From contig NZ_SJJZ01000001.1 in NCBI RefSeq assembly GCF_004331345.1, forward strand, positions 1,922,001 through 1,986,000: a stretch of 64,000 nt of DNA, written 5' to 3'. The notes beneath the pieces are model-generated. The model did no database searches. It was not told the DNA's origin and worked only from the letters and a program-made list of their open reading frames with translations. Positions 1-8,160 of this stretch are shown piece after piece (the stretch's first letter is position 1; every line of letters starts with the position of its first letter). The position numbers and the translations under genes are program-made. Source of the stretch: Kribbella soli. Its GTDB lineage: Bacteria > Actinomycetota > Actinomycetes > Propionibacteriales > Kribbellaceae.

Positions 1-2
1 CC

Positions 3-1649
3 CATGAGGTCCGGATGCCGGAGGCGTTCAAGAAGAGCTACCACGCCTACATGGACGCGGAGTGGTTCAAGCTCGAGCTGCCGGCCGAGCTGGGCGGTCA
101 GCCGACCCCGCCGTCGCTGCGCTGGGCCGCCGCCGAGCTGGTGCTGGGCGCCAACCCGCCGGTGCACATGTACGCCGCCGGCCCGAACTTCGCGCACGTG
201 CTCTGGCGCAACGGGACCGAGCGGGACCAGAAGATCGCTCACCACATCATCGAGCGCGGCTGGGGCGCCACCATGGTGCTGACCGAGCCGGACGCCGGCT
301 CCGACGTCGGCGCCGGGCGGACCAAGGCCACGCTGCAGGACGACGGCTCCTGGCACATCGAGGGCGTCAAGCGGTTCATCACCTCGGGCGAGCACGACAT
401 GACCGAGAACATCGTCCACCTGGTCCTCGCGCGACCGCAGGGCATCGAGGGTGTCGGCGGTCCTGGAACCAAGGGCCTGAGCCTCTTCGTGGTTCCGAAG
501 TACGACTTCGACCTCGAGACCGGTGAGCTGACCGGCGAGCGCAACGGCGCCTTCGTCACGAACGTCGAGAAAAAGATGGGCATCAAGGTCTCCACGACCT
601 GCGAGGTCACCTTCGGCGACGGCGTTCCGGCCAAGGGCTGGCTGCTCGGCGAGGTGCACGACGGCATCGCGCAGATGTTCCAGGTGATCGAGTACGCGCG
701 GATGATGGTCGGCACCAAGGCGATCGCGACCCTGTCGACGGGCTACCTGAACGCGCTCGAGTACGCCAAGGAGCGGGTCCAGGGCGCCGACATGACGAAC
801 CCGGCCAAGGACGCGCCGCGGGTCACGATCACCCACCACCCCGACGTACGGCGTTCGCTGCTGACGCAGAAGGCCTACGCCGAGGCGCTGCGGGCGCTCG
901 TGCTGTTCACGGCGACGTACCAGGACCGGGCCGAGCAGGCGCGGTACGCCGGTGAGCACGACACGCTCGCCGAGGGCGTCAACGACCTGCTGCTGCCGCT
1001 GGTGAAGGGCTACGGCTCGGAGAAGTCCTGGACGCTGCTCGGCACCGAGTCGCTGCAGACGTTCGGCGGCTCCGGCTTCCTGCAGGACTACCCGATCGAG
1101 CAGTACGTGCGGGACGCGAAGATCGACACGCTCTACGAGGGCACGACCGCCATCCAGGGCCAGGACCTGTTCTTCCGCAAGATCATCAAGGACCAGGGCA
1201 AGGCGCTCGGCCACCTCGCCGAGCAGGTGCAGGCGTTCGTCGCCTCCGAGGCCGGCAACGGGCGGCTGAAGGAGGAGCGCGGGCTGCTCGCGAAGGGCCT
1301 CGAGGACACCCAGAAGATCCTGGGCATCATGGGGCAGGCCCTGATGGCCGCCAACCCGCAGGCGGAGAACGGCGACCCGCGGAACGTCTACAAGGTCGGC
1401 CTGAACACCTCCCGGCTGCTGTTCGTCCTCGGCGACGTGGTCTGCTCCTGGCTGATGCTCCGGCAGGCCGAGGTCGCGCTGGAGAAGCTGGGCGGCGAGC
1501 TGTCCCCGGCCGACCAGGACTTCTACGCCGGCAAGGTCGCGGCGGCCCAGTGGTTCGTCCGCTCGACGATGCCGTCGGTCCGCGCCGAGCGGATCAAGGC
1601 CGAGCTCACCGACCTCGACGTGATGGACCTCCCGGAATCCGCTTTCTGA
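3..1649 (+). CDS. Acyl-CoA dehydrogenase, FadE5-like (5' end cut by the window)
   Basis: The reading frame is open through the window edge, so the true start lies upstream; 544 residues follow the first in-window Met at 15. The protein is a flavin-dependent acyl-CoA dehydrogenase of the long actinobacterial subgroup (about 600 aa), which oxidises acyl-CoA to the trans-2-enoyl-CoA in beta-oxidation. Visible signatures are the [10 protein letters not shown] flavin/substrate loop, the [15 protein letters not shown] segment and [15 protein letters not shown], which carries the expected catalytic Glu. A C-terminal helical extension, typical of this subgroup, ends in DLPESAF. About 65 N-terminal residues are inferred to be missing. 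Substrate chain length cannot be read from sequence. Confidence 0.93.
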   Translation, partial: HEVRMPEAFKKSYHAYMDAEWFKLELPAELGGQPTPPSLRWAAAELVLGANPPVHMYAAGPNFAHVLWRNGTERDQKIAHHIIERGWGATMVLTEPDAGSDVGAGRTKATLQDDGSWHIEGVKRFITSGEHDMTENIVHLVLARPQGIEGVGGPGTKGLSLFVVPKYDFDLETGELTGERNGAFVTNVEKKMGIKVSTTCEVTFGDGVPAKGWLLGEVHDGIAQMFQVIEYARMMVGTKAIATLSTGYLNALEYAKERVQGADMTNPAKDAPRVTITHHPDVRRSLLTQKAYAEALRALVLFTATYQDRAEQARYAGEHDTLAEGVNDLLLPLVKGYGSEKSWTLLGTESLQTFGGSGFLQDYPIEQYVRDAKIDTLYEGTTAIQGQDLFFRKIIKDQGKALGHLAEQVQAFVASEAGNGRLKEERGLLAKGLEDTQKILGIMGQALMAANPQAENGDPRNVYKVGLNTSRLLFVLGDVVCSWLMLRQAEVALEKLGGELSPADQDFYAGKVAAAQWFVRSTMPSVRAERIKAELTDLDVMDLPESAF

Positions 1650-1658
1650 TCCCGGTCT

Positions 1659-1695
1659 CCTCCGGCTCGGCCACTTGCGCGGGTCGAGCCGGAGG
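1659..1695 (+). terminator. Hairpin after the acyl-CoA dehydrogenase
   Basis: A perfect 11-bp inverted repeat (CCTCCGGCTCG at 1659-1669 with CGAGCCGGAGG at 1685-1695) and a 15-nt loop starts 10 nt after the stop codon. There is no T-tract, which is usual for high-GC actinobacterial terminators. Confidence 0.6.
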
Positions 1696-1827
1696 TTCGG
1701 GGCCGTCGGCAAGAATGCTCAGGACACCATCGGGGCATGAAATCGGCTGATCTGCCCCGGGTTGCCCCACGATCTGCCCTGTTGCGGAGCGTGGTGGTGT
1801 AGCAACGTTTCTGCCCTGAAACACCGT

Positions 1828-1863
1828 GACCCTGGCTTGGTCTCCCCTGTCCGAGCCAGGGTC
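1828..1863. other. Second hairpin in the 309-bp gap before the next gene
   Basis: GACCCTGGCTTGG (1828-1840) pairs with CCGAGCCAGGGTC (1851-1863) over 12 of 13 positions around a 10-nt loop. It lies 95 nt before the next start codon. It could end transcription on either strand or bound a promoter region. I see no gene in 1650-1958. Confidence 0.45.
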
Positions 1864-1945
1864 GCGCCCAACTTGCCCTCCCACCCGGGTGGAACCAGTC
1901 GATGTGCGCTTGCGTCCGTGTGAATGTGTCCAGGCCCGGTCGTCG

Positions 1946-1958
1946 TACGCTGTCCGCG
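1946..1958 (+). promoter_or_regulatory. Probable -10 of a leaderless transcript (TACGCT)
   Basis: TACGCT at 1946-1951 is followed by exactly 7 nt and then ATG at 1959, and there is no Shine-Dalgarno sequence. TANNNT-N7-start is the pattern expected for leaderless mRNAs in actinobacteria. No convincing -35 is visible. Confidence 0.45.
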
Positions 1959-3170
1959 ATGCCCGTCCGATTCCTCACCGCCCTGCTCGCGGCACTCGCG
2001 TTCCTCCCCGCCCTGCCGGCGCGTGCGGAGACGCCGGAGTTGCCCGACCGGATCGCCGCCGCCTGGCGAACCGATCACCTGTCCGTCGACGCGCGATTGG
2101 CGATCCCCGCGACCGAGCTGGACCGGATCCGCGGCGCGATGCGCACCGCGGGCCTCCCGGTGTACGTCGCGCTCGTGCCGCGGACGCCGTACCTGGCGAA
2201 GAACCGGCTCGACTGGCCGACCCTGCTGCACGCGCGAATCGGTGAACCGGGGCTGTATCTGGTCGCGCTCGTGGACGACAACTACTGGTCGACGACCGCG
2301 GAGCTGTACCGGCAGGGTGGGCTCCGGGGCCGCGACCTGACCAGCGTGCGGGCCGACGACAAGCAGCGCCTCGACCTCCTCTCGGATCGTCCGGCGCCGC
2401 AGGTCGTCCGCACGATCCAGCATGCGTCGACGGCGTACGACGGTCGCGCGCTACCGGCTGTCCCAGCCGCCGATCTGGAGCCGGAGCGCCCGCACCGCGG
2501 CCTCTCGGTGACCGACAAGTCGGACCGGGCCGTGTACGTCGGCCTCGGGATCGGCGGGTTCCTCGGATTCGTGCTGACTCTCGTGCTCGGGCTGCGGCGC
2601 CGTGGCAGGCCGAAGGGTTCGGGGGCGAGCAAGCCGGCGATCGAGCCGCGGAACGTACAGCTCAAGGCGGACGGGAAGATCAAGCAGGCCGAGCGGGCCC
2701 TTGCGCGACTGGACCGGCGTCGCAAAAAGACGACCCGGCAGCTGGATCAGCGCGACGACGCGTACCGCCGGCTCGACGCGGCGCGGACGCTGCGCGCGGA
2801 CCAGCCGGAAGACGTCCTCGCTTCGGCCGGTGCGCTCGTGCTCGCCCGGCAGGCCGAGCGGATCGCGTCCGGTGCGGCCCTCCAGCCGCCGTGCTTCTTC
2901 AACCCGACACACAACCCCGGCACGGCGAAGGTCGAGTGGTCGGACGACGTCGAAGTACCCGCCTGCGAGTGGTGTGCGAGCGTCGTACGCCGGGGCGATA
3001 CGCCAAGCGGTCTGCTGGTGCCGGCCAAGTCCGGGCTGCTCGGTCGCGACAAGCCGGTGCCGTACTGGACGCTCGACCCGGAGGACAGCCCCATGGTCGC
3101 CACCGGCTTCGGCGCGCTCTCCGACGACCTGGTCGACCGCATCACCGGCCGGAAGGAGGATGTCCGATGA
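1959..3170 (+). CDS. Secreted/membrane protein with Rv1476-like N-domain and C-terminal Cys/His motif (paralog 1 of 3)
   Basis: 403 aa. The ATG at 1959 is preferred over 1902 because it directly begins a signal peptide (hydrophobic LTALLAALAFLPALPARA). It is followed by an extracytoplasmic alpha/beta domain (about residues 25-150) with a PVYVALVP strand, one membrane segment (about 190-212), a basic coiled-coil-like cytoplasmic stretch, and a C-terminal motif C-x-F-N-P-x-H near residue 310 with CEWC near 334. This arrangement suggests metal binding. The two genes downstream share the N-domain and overlap by 4 nt, so the three are co-translated. The N-domain resembles the Rv1476/TPM-like small membrane-protein fold by pattern only. 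Function is unknown. Confidence 0.8.
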   Translation: MPVRFLTALLAALAFLPALPARAETPELPDRIAAAWRTDHLSVDARLAIPATELDRIRGAMRTAGLPVYVALVPRTPYLAKNRLDWPTLLHARIGEPGLYLVALVDDNYWSTTAELYRQGGLRGRDLTSVRADDKQRLDLLSDRPAPQVVRTIQHASTAYDGRALPAVPAADLEPERPHRGLSVTDKSDRAVYVGLGIGGFLGFVLTLVLGLRRRGRPKGSGASKPAIEPRNVQLKADGKIKQAERALARLDRRRKKTTRQLDQRDDAYRRLDAARTLRADQPEDVLASAGALVLARQAERIASGAALQPPCFFNPTHNPGTAKVEWSDDVEVPACEWCASVVRRGDTPSGLLVPAKSGLLGRDKPVPYWTLDPEDSPMVATGFGALSDDLVDRITGRKEDVR

Positions 3171-3814
3171 GACGGCTCGTCCTGTTGCTGATGGCAACAA
3201 TCGTCCTCCTGACCGGGACCGCGTGGGCGGCCACGCCGACCGATCCGCGGATCACCGCCGCGGTCGCGGCCTGGGCACACCAGAACCTGTACGTCGACCC
3301 GGACTTCACGTCGATTGCCGACCGCAACGAGACGCTGCAGGTGATCTCGAACGCGAAGGTGCCGGTGTTCGTGGCCGTCGTACCGACCGGCGCATGGTTC
3401 CCGGAGCAGGGCGACACCACGCTGCTCGCCGGCCGGCTGGCAGCCGCGAACGGCAAGCCGGGCGTGTACGTCGTGATGGACGGCGACCGCTCGTACGGCG
3501 TCGCGCACCAGCTCGGTGTGCGCGCGCCGTCGTGGACCTACGCGGACGGGCAAGAGACGCCGCTGAGCAAGCAGCTCTCGGAGTACCTCGAGGGCGTGCG
3601 GGAGTCGTCGTACAGCACGCCGAGGCCGGCCCGGACCGCGCCGCTGCCGCCCGAGCCGGAGGACTCGGCCCCGGTGGAGAAGTTCACCGTCGGCAAGGCG
3701 ATCGGGAACGGCTTCGGCGGCACCGTCCTCGGCCTGATGGGCGGCGGCCTCCTCGGTGGAATCGTGTTGATCGTGGCGGCGCTCGCCCGCCCACGACGAA
3801 AGGGACGTGCGTGA
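3167..3814 (+). CDS. Secreted/membrane protein, short paralog 2 of 3
   Basis: 215 aa. ATG at 3167 overlaps the previous stop (ATGA). A clear signal peptide (MRRLVLLLMATIVLLTGTAWA) is followed by the same extracytoplasmic domain as its neighbours: an NLYVDPDF segment, a VPVFVAVVP strand and a PGVYVVMDGD strand. After a Pro-rich linker comes one glycine-rich membrane helix (about 180-207) and a basic tail. Unlike the flanking paralogs it ends there and has no cytoplasmic Cys/His domain, so it may be an accessory subunit of a three-protein membrane complex (inference). Confidence 0.8.
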   Translation: MRRLVLLLMATIVLLTGTAWAATPTDPRITAAVAAWAHQNLYVDPDFTSIADRNETLQVISNAKVPVFVAVVPTGAWFPEQGDTTLLAGRLAAANGKPGVYVVMDGDRSYGVAHQLGVRAPSWTYADGQETPLSKQLSEYLEGVRESSYSTPRPARTAPLPPEPEDSAPVEKFTVGKAIGNGFGGTVLGLMGGGLLGGIVLIVAALARPRRKGRA

Positions 3815-5043
3815 AGGGCCGTTTTCTCCTTGCCTGCCTCGCGGCGGTGCTGACGCTGCTCGTTGCGGCTCCGGCCGAGGCCGGCACTGCGCGGACCCCC
3901 GCGGAGCGGGCGCAAGAGATCGCGACCGCGTTGAAGAAGGACCCCGTGTACATCGACCCGGCGTACAAGACGGCACTGCCGGCGACGCTGCTGGACGACC
4001 TGCGCACCAAGGCGAAGGCGCTCGGGTACCCGGTCTACACGGTCGTCCTGCCGCTGACCCCGAGCGACGAGTTCCAGGGCGAGGAGAACACGGCACTCAC
4101 CCTCGTGATGGACGCGCTCCGGCTGCCAGGGCTGTACGTCGTGGTGGACGGCGGCAGCCGGTTCCCGTGGTACGAGACGCGGGACGTGTCGCAGGTCAGC
4201 GAGGAGAAGCTGCAGGCGGCGCGGACGCGCGCGCTGGCCGACTCGGGGTACGACGCGGGGCCGACCGAGGTGCTGGCCCGGATGTACGAGCTGCTCGCCC
4301 AACCGGGCATCCCGAAGACCTCGACGCGACCGCAGTCAAGTAGACCGTCCCGGAGCGACTCCGAGCCGGGCGGTCACGGGTGGATCGTGGCGCTGTCGAT
4401 CGTCGGCGGTCTCGTCGTCCTGGTCGGTCTCGGTCTGCTGATCGGGCGGAGTCGGGGTTCGGGTGGCGGGCGGGAGAAGACGTTCCGGATCCCGCCGCAC
4501 GTGGCCGCAACGGTGGCGGCCGAGCGGCGCCGGCGCCTGACCCAGGAGACGAACGCCGAGCTCACCAGGCTCGGCTCGGAACTCGCGGCGCTCCCGACCA
4601 CAGAGGGCGCGGGGCTGGTTCACCAGCAGGCCGCGCTCGACGACCACGCCGCCGCGTCGAAGGTTCTCGACTCGTCGACGTCGAACCTCGTCGACCTGGT
4701 CGGCGCGATGGTGCTGCTCGACAAGGCACGGCGGGAGTACGACGCCGCGGTCGCAATCGCAGCCGACCGGAAGGTGGACGCCGTACCGGAGCTGTGTGCG
4801 TTCAACCCGCTGCACGGTCGCTCGTCCGGTCGGCCGACCAAGGTGGAGTCCGACGGCACCACGCTCACGCTGCCGCTGTGCAACGAGTGCCGGCAGGCCC
4901 TCAAGCGTCGTTCGGCGCCGGCGTCGCTGCCCGGCAAGGACGGGCCGTACTGGTACGAGGACTCGCTCTGGGCGCGGACCTTCTTCGGCACCACGGGCGA
5001 CGATCTGGCCGCCGCTGTGTCCCGGGGCGAGCTGCGTCGATGA
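3811..5043 (+). CDS. Secreted/membrane protein with Rv1476-like N-domain and C-terminal Cys/His motif (paralog 3 of 3)
   Basis: 410 aa. GTG at 3811 overlaps the previous stop (GTGA). Order of parts: signal peptide (residues 1-25); extracytoplasmic domain with PVYIDPAY, LGYPVYTVVLP and LPGLYVVVDGG; Ser/Pro linker; membrane helix about 190-212 ending in GRSRG; a charged helical region (AAERRRRLTQETNAELTRL); and a C-terminal domain with CAFNPLHG near residue 328 and CNEC near 355. The spacing C-x3-NP-x-H ... C-x2-C is shared with paralog 1 and is typical of a small zinc-binding module. It is the last gene of the three-gene unit. Partner and role are unknown. Confidence 0.8.
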   Translation: MKGRFLLACLAAVLTLLVAAPAEAGTARTPAERAQEIATALKKDPVYIDPAYKTALPATLLDDLRTKAKALGYPVYTVVLPLTPSDEFQGEENTALTLVMDALRLPGLYVVVDGGSRFPWYETRDVSQVSEEKLQAARTRALADSGYDAGPTEVLARMYELLAQPGIPKTSTRPQSSRPSRSDSEPGGHGWIVALSIVGGLVVLVGLGLLIGRSRGSGGGREKTFRIPPHVAATVAAERRRRLTQETNAELTRLGSELAALPTTEGAGLVHQQAALDDHAAASKVLDSSTSNLVDLVGAMVLLDKARREYDAAVAIAADRKVDAVPELCAFNPLHGRSSGRPTKVESDGTTLTLPLCNECRQALKRRSAPASLPGKDGPYWYEDSLWARTFFGTTGDDLAAAVSRGELRR

Positions 5044-5118
5044 GAGGGCTTCCCTGAGAGCCGTTCAGGGGCGCGTCGGGGGATCTGCCGGATCCTGGGG
5101 ACGGGTCCTGGAGCCTAC

Positions 5119-5134
5119 TGTCGTTGCGACAACG
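5119..5134. promoter_or_regulatory. Overlapping palindromes upstream of the DUF4097 gene
   Basis: TGTCG-TTG-CGACA (5119-5131) and CGTTG-CGA-CAACG (5122-5134) are two overlapping perfect inverted repeats that end 27 nt before the ATG at 5161. They are a candidate operator; no regulator is assigned. Confidence 0.3.
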
Positions 5135-5160
5135 TGGGTGGGCTCGAGAAGAGGCGGACG

Positions 5161-5931
5161 ATGGCGGAGAACAAGCAGCTCGGCGTGATCCTGCTGGTGG
5201 CGGCGGCCGGGCTGGCGTTCTGGCAGTTCGGGGATCGGGACTCCGACGACACGCACAAGATCGACGACAAGGTCACCACCGTCCAGCTCGCCGGGGGACA
5301 TTCCGACATCAAGATCACCGTGTCCGACGACGACAAGACCAGCGTGCGGGAGCAGCGCAAGTTCTGGTTCTGGAAGCACGGCGACGCGTACTCGGTGAAC
5401 GACGGCGTACTCAAGCTGGACGGCGACTGCGGCTGGCAGTGCACCGCCGACTTCGAGGTGACCGTGCCGCGTGGCACCAAGGTCACCGGTGAGAACGGCA
5501 GCGGCGACCTCGAGATCGCCGGCGTGGCCGGGGTCGACGCGAAGTCCAACTCCGGCAAGGTCGAGCTCCGCGAGGTCACGGGCGACGTCAACCTCGATGT
5601 CACATCCGGCGACGTGTCCGTGCAGGACCTGACCGGCAAACTCGACGTCAAGGCCAACTCCGGCGACATCGAGGCCAAGGACCTGAGCGGCGGCGCGGTG
5701 GACGTCGAGACCACGTCCGGCGACATCGAGCTCGACCTGTCCGAGGCCAACGACATCCGCGCCAAGGGCACCAGCGGCGACATCGAGATCAGCGCCCCGA
5801 CCGGCGCCTACAAGGTCACGACCGATACCAAGCACGGCGAGGTCGACGACAGCCTCGGCAACAACACGACCGCCGGCCACACCCTGACCGCGACCACCAC
5901 CTCAGGCGACATCGAACTCCACAGCCACTGA
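5161..5931 (+). CDS. DUF4097-type beta-strand-repeat protein
   Basis: 256 aa. The ATG at 5161 is chosen over GTG 5134 because an AGAGG sequence sits about 9 nt upstream and the protein then begins directly with its membrane anchor (LGVILLVAAAGLAFWQF). The rest is built from short repeats, each ending in a turn of the form N/T-S-G-D/K-[IV]: at least seven copies, including TSGDVSV, NSGDIEA, TSGDIEL and TSGDIEI. This is the pattern of the DUF4097 family, predicted to form a stacked beta-solenoid outside the membrane. Biochemical role is unknown. Spacing to the upstream trio (117 nt) makes shared transcription possible but unproven. Confidence 0.85.
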   Translation: MAENKQLGVILLVAAAGLAFWQFGDRDSDDTHKIDDKVTTVQLAGGHSDIKITVSDDDKTSVREQRKFWFWKHGDAYSVNDGVLKLDGDCGWQCTADFEVTVPRGTKVTGENGSGDLEIAGVAGVDAKSNSGKVELREVTGDVNLDVTSGDVSVQDLTGKLDVKANSGDIEAKDLSGGAVDVETTSGDIELDLSEANDIRAKGTSGDIEISAPTGAYKVTTDTKHGEVDDSLGNNTTAGHTLTATTTSGDIELHSH

Positions 5932-5935
5932 GGAA

Positions 5936-6184
5936 CTATTCCTTGATGTCGCGGTGGTGTTCCTCGACGACGCGGTATTCCTCTTCGATGGCTGGGTCGA
6001 TGGCGTCGGTCTCCACCCGCCGGCGGCGGTTGGTGATGTAGAAGGAGAGCAGGATGCCGGCCAGGCCCGCGAGAAGCAGGATGTAGCCGACGACCTGCAG
6101 GTTCACGGCGTCCCAGGTGTCGCGGATGGCGAACGCGAAAACGGCGCCCACCACCATCAAAAAGATCCCCACACCGATGCTCAT
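5936..6184 (-). CDS. Small DUF6458-like membrane protein
   Basis: 82 aa, two membrane helices (about residues 3-20 and 31-49) separated by a short RDTWDAVNLQ loop, then a basic NRRRR stop-transfer and an acidic tail (PAIEEEYRVVEEHHRD). The MSIGVGIFLMVVGAVFAF start is characteristic of the small actinobacterial DUF6458 family. A GAGG ribosome binding site precedes the ATG. It converges with the DUF4097 gene, only 4 nt separating the two stops. Function is unknown. Confidence 0.8.
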   Translation of the reverse strand: MSIGVGIFLMVVGAVFAFAIRDTWDAVNLQVVGYILLLAGLAGILLSFYITNRRRRVETDAIDPAIEEEYRVVEEHHRDIKE

Positions 6185-6325
6185 CGACGTCCTCGCTTCG
6201 CTCCGGGCGCCGATGAGACACGTGGCGCGCTGTGCCTTTTGATGCGCTCGCTTCGCTCGCCCATGGGAGCCTCCCAGTGAGTCCTTGTGCCCTACACCTT
6301 CGACGGTACCCCTCCGTCAAACAAG

Positions 6326-8113
6326 TTACTTACTGCCGGAGAGGACGAGTTCGACGCGGTTCGGGCCGTCGGGGGTGATCTGGACCGGGACGCCCCAGTC
6401 CTGGCGGTGCATGTGGCAGGCGGGGAACTCCACCTCGGCGGAGTCGTCGCACGACGCGGCCTGGACAGCTACGTGGAGGACCCCGGAGCCGGCGTGCGGG
6501 TCGATGACGAGACGGCGTACGAGGTCGGTGGAGTCGCCCGCACCCTCGCGGAGCAGGTTGTCCGGGGTGGAGGAAACCAGCAGCCGGGTGGACGGGCCGT
6601 AGCGGTCGTCGAGCTTCTGCCCCGGCGGCGGATTGAAGACGACCTCCAGCGTGACCTCTCCGGCGGCGAGATCCATCGGCGGGCGCTGGGTCCGCGTGCT
6701 GAACTCGTCAGCAGTCGCAGACGCACCGAGCGGGATCCGGGTCAGGCGGTGCGCAGCCGACTCGACGACGAGCAGCTCGTTGCCAATGACAACGGCCCCG
6801 CTCGGCTCGGCCAGCCCGGTGGCCATCGTCTCGACAGTCTCGGTTCGCGGGTCATAGCGACGTACGGCGCCGTTGTACGTGTCGGCGATCGCGACGGACC
6901 CATCCGGGAGGACCGTCACACCGAGCGGATGCTGCAACAGCGCCTCGCTCGCCTTGCCGTCGCGCAGCCCGAAGTCGAAGAGCCCGGTGCCGACGGCGGT
7001 GTGTACCTCGGCGTCGATCCACCGCAGCGCCGAGATCTCCGAATCGGCCAGCCACAGGCGTTCGCCGTCCGCCGCCAGCCCGCTCGTCTGTGCGAACCAC
7101 GCGTCGCCGAGCGGCCCGTCCTTCAGCCCTTCGTTGGTCGTACCCGCCGCAACCGCGGTCTCCCCGGTGAACGGATCGAACGTCCACAGCTGGTGTACGC
7201 CGGCCATCGCGATCCACACCTTGTCGCCCCACCAGGCGACATCCCACGGCGAACTCAGTACGTCGGTCCCGTCGCCGTCCATCCATTGCTTGCCGGTGCC
7301 AACCAACGTCGTCACCTGCCCATCGGCGAGCGCCACCCCACGCAGCGCGTGGTTGACGGTGTCCGCAACCACCACGTCGTACCCGGCCTTCTCGGCCACG
7401 TCTGACGGAAGGACCACGAGTCCGTTCGGCTCGGAAAAGCTCGCCTCATCGGCGGTCCCGTCGGCGAAACCACGCTGCCCCGTTCCGATCCGGCGTACGA
7501 CGGTGGTCGCGTCGGGGGCGAGCTCGACGAGGTTGTGGTTACCGGCGTCTGCGACCAGGAACCCGTTGTCCAGCGCAACGACCTTCGCCGGGAAGCGGAG
7601 ATCCGACGGCTCGGGCGTCGGCGCGACGTACGGCGATCGGCCGCGCGTGAGGGTGCCGGCCTGTTCGTGCTGCACGATCAGCTCGGCCAGCAGCGCGTCC
7701 AGGGCGTGCTCGTGGCCTTCACCGGAGTACTGCGCGACGACGTACCCGTTGGGGTCCACCAGGACCAGCGTCGGCCAGGCGCGTGCGGTGTAGTTCTGCC
7801 AGGTGATCAGCTCCGGGTCGTCCAGCACCGGATGGCCGACCTCGTACCGCTCGACAGCGGACCGGACCGCGGCCTCCTCGCCCTCGTGCGCGAACTTGGG
7901 CGAATGCACCCCCACGATCACCAGCGCGTCGCCGTACTTCTCCTCCAACGGCCGCAACTCGTCCAGCACATGCAGACAGTTGATGCAGCAGAACGTCCAA
8001 AAATCCAGCAGCAGGAAGCGTCCACGGAAGTCCGCGAGCGACAACTCCCGCCCACCCGTGTTCAACCACCCACGACCCTTGAGCTCCGGCGCACGCACAT
8101 GCATGTTCACCAT
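6326..8113 (-). CDS. Thioredoxin-like / NHL-repeat protein
   Basis: About 595 aa. Residues about 10-150 form a TlpA-like thioredoxin domain with the motif WTFCCINC, followed by a cis-Pro type WPTLVLVDPNG. The remainder is a beta-propeller of NHL-type repeats (FLVADAGNHNLVELAPD, VVVADTVNHALRG, VAIADTYNGAVRRYDP). Family members are predicted thiol-disulfide exchange or sensing proteins, in the cytoplasm or at the membrane; no signal peptide is visible here. GTG 8143, ATG 8113 and ATG 8104 are all possible starts; relatives usually begin just before RAPEL, favouring 8113 or 8104. It lies 17-56 nt downstream of the gene at 8161-9795 and may be its operon partner. Confidence 0.88.
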   Translation of the reverse strand: MVNMHVRAPELKGRGWLNTGGRELSLADFRGRFLLLDFWTFCCINCLHVLDELRPLEEKYGDALVIVGVHSPKFAHEGEEAAVRSAVERYEVGHPVLDDPELITWQNYTARAWPTLVLVDPNGYVVAQYSGEGHEHALDALLAELIVQHEQAGTLTRGRSPYVAPTPEPSDLRFPAKVVALDNGFLVADAGNHNLVELAPDATTVVRRIGTGQRGFADGTADEASFSEPNGLVVLPSDVAEKAGYDVVVADTVNHALRGVALADGQVTTLVGTGKQWMDGDGTDVLSSPWDVAWWGDKVWIAMAGVHQLWTFDPFTGETAVAAGTTNEGLKDGPLGDAWFAQTSGLAADGERLWLADSEISALRWIDAEVHTAVGTGLFDFGLRDGKASEALLQHPLGVTVLPDGSVAIADTYNGAVRRYDPRTETVETMATGLAEPSGAVVIGNELLVVESAAHRLTRIPLGASATADEFSTRTQRPPMDLAAGEVTLEVVFNPPPGQKLDDRYGPSTRLLVSSTPDNLLREGAGDSTDLVRRLVIDPHAGSGVLHVAVQAASCDDSAEVEFPACHMHRQDWGVPVQITPDGPNRVELVLSGSK

Positions 8114-8160
8114 TGTCCGCCGCGGCTCAACAGCTGCGGACACAGGCCCGGCGGGTGAGA

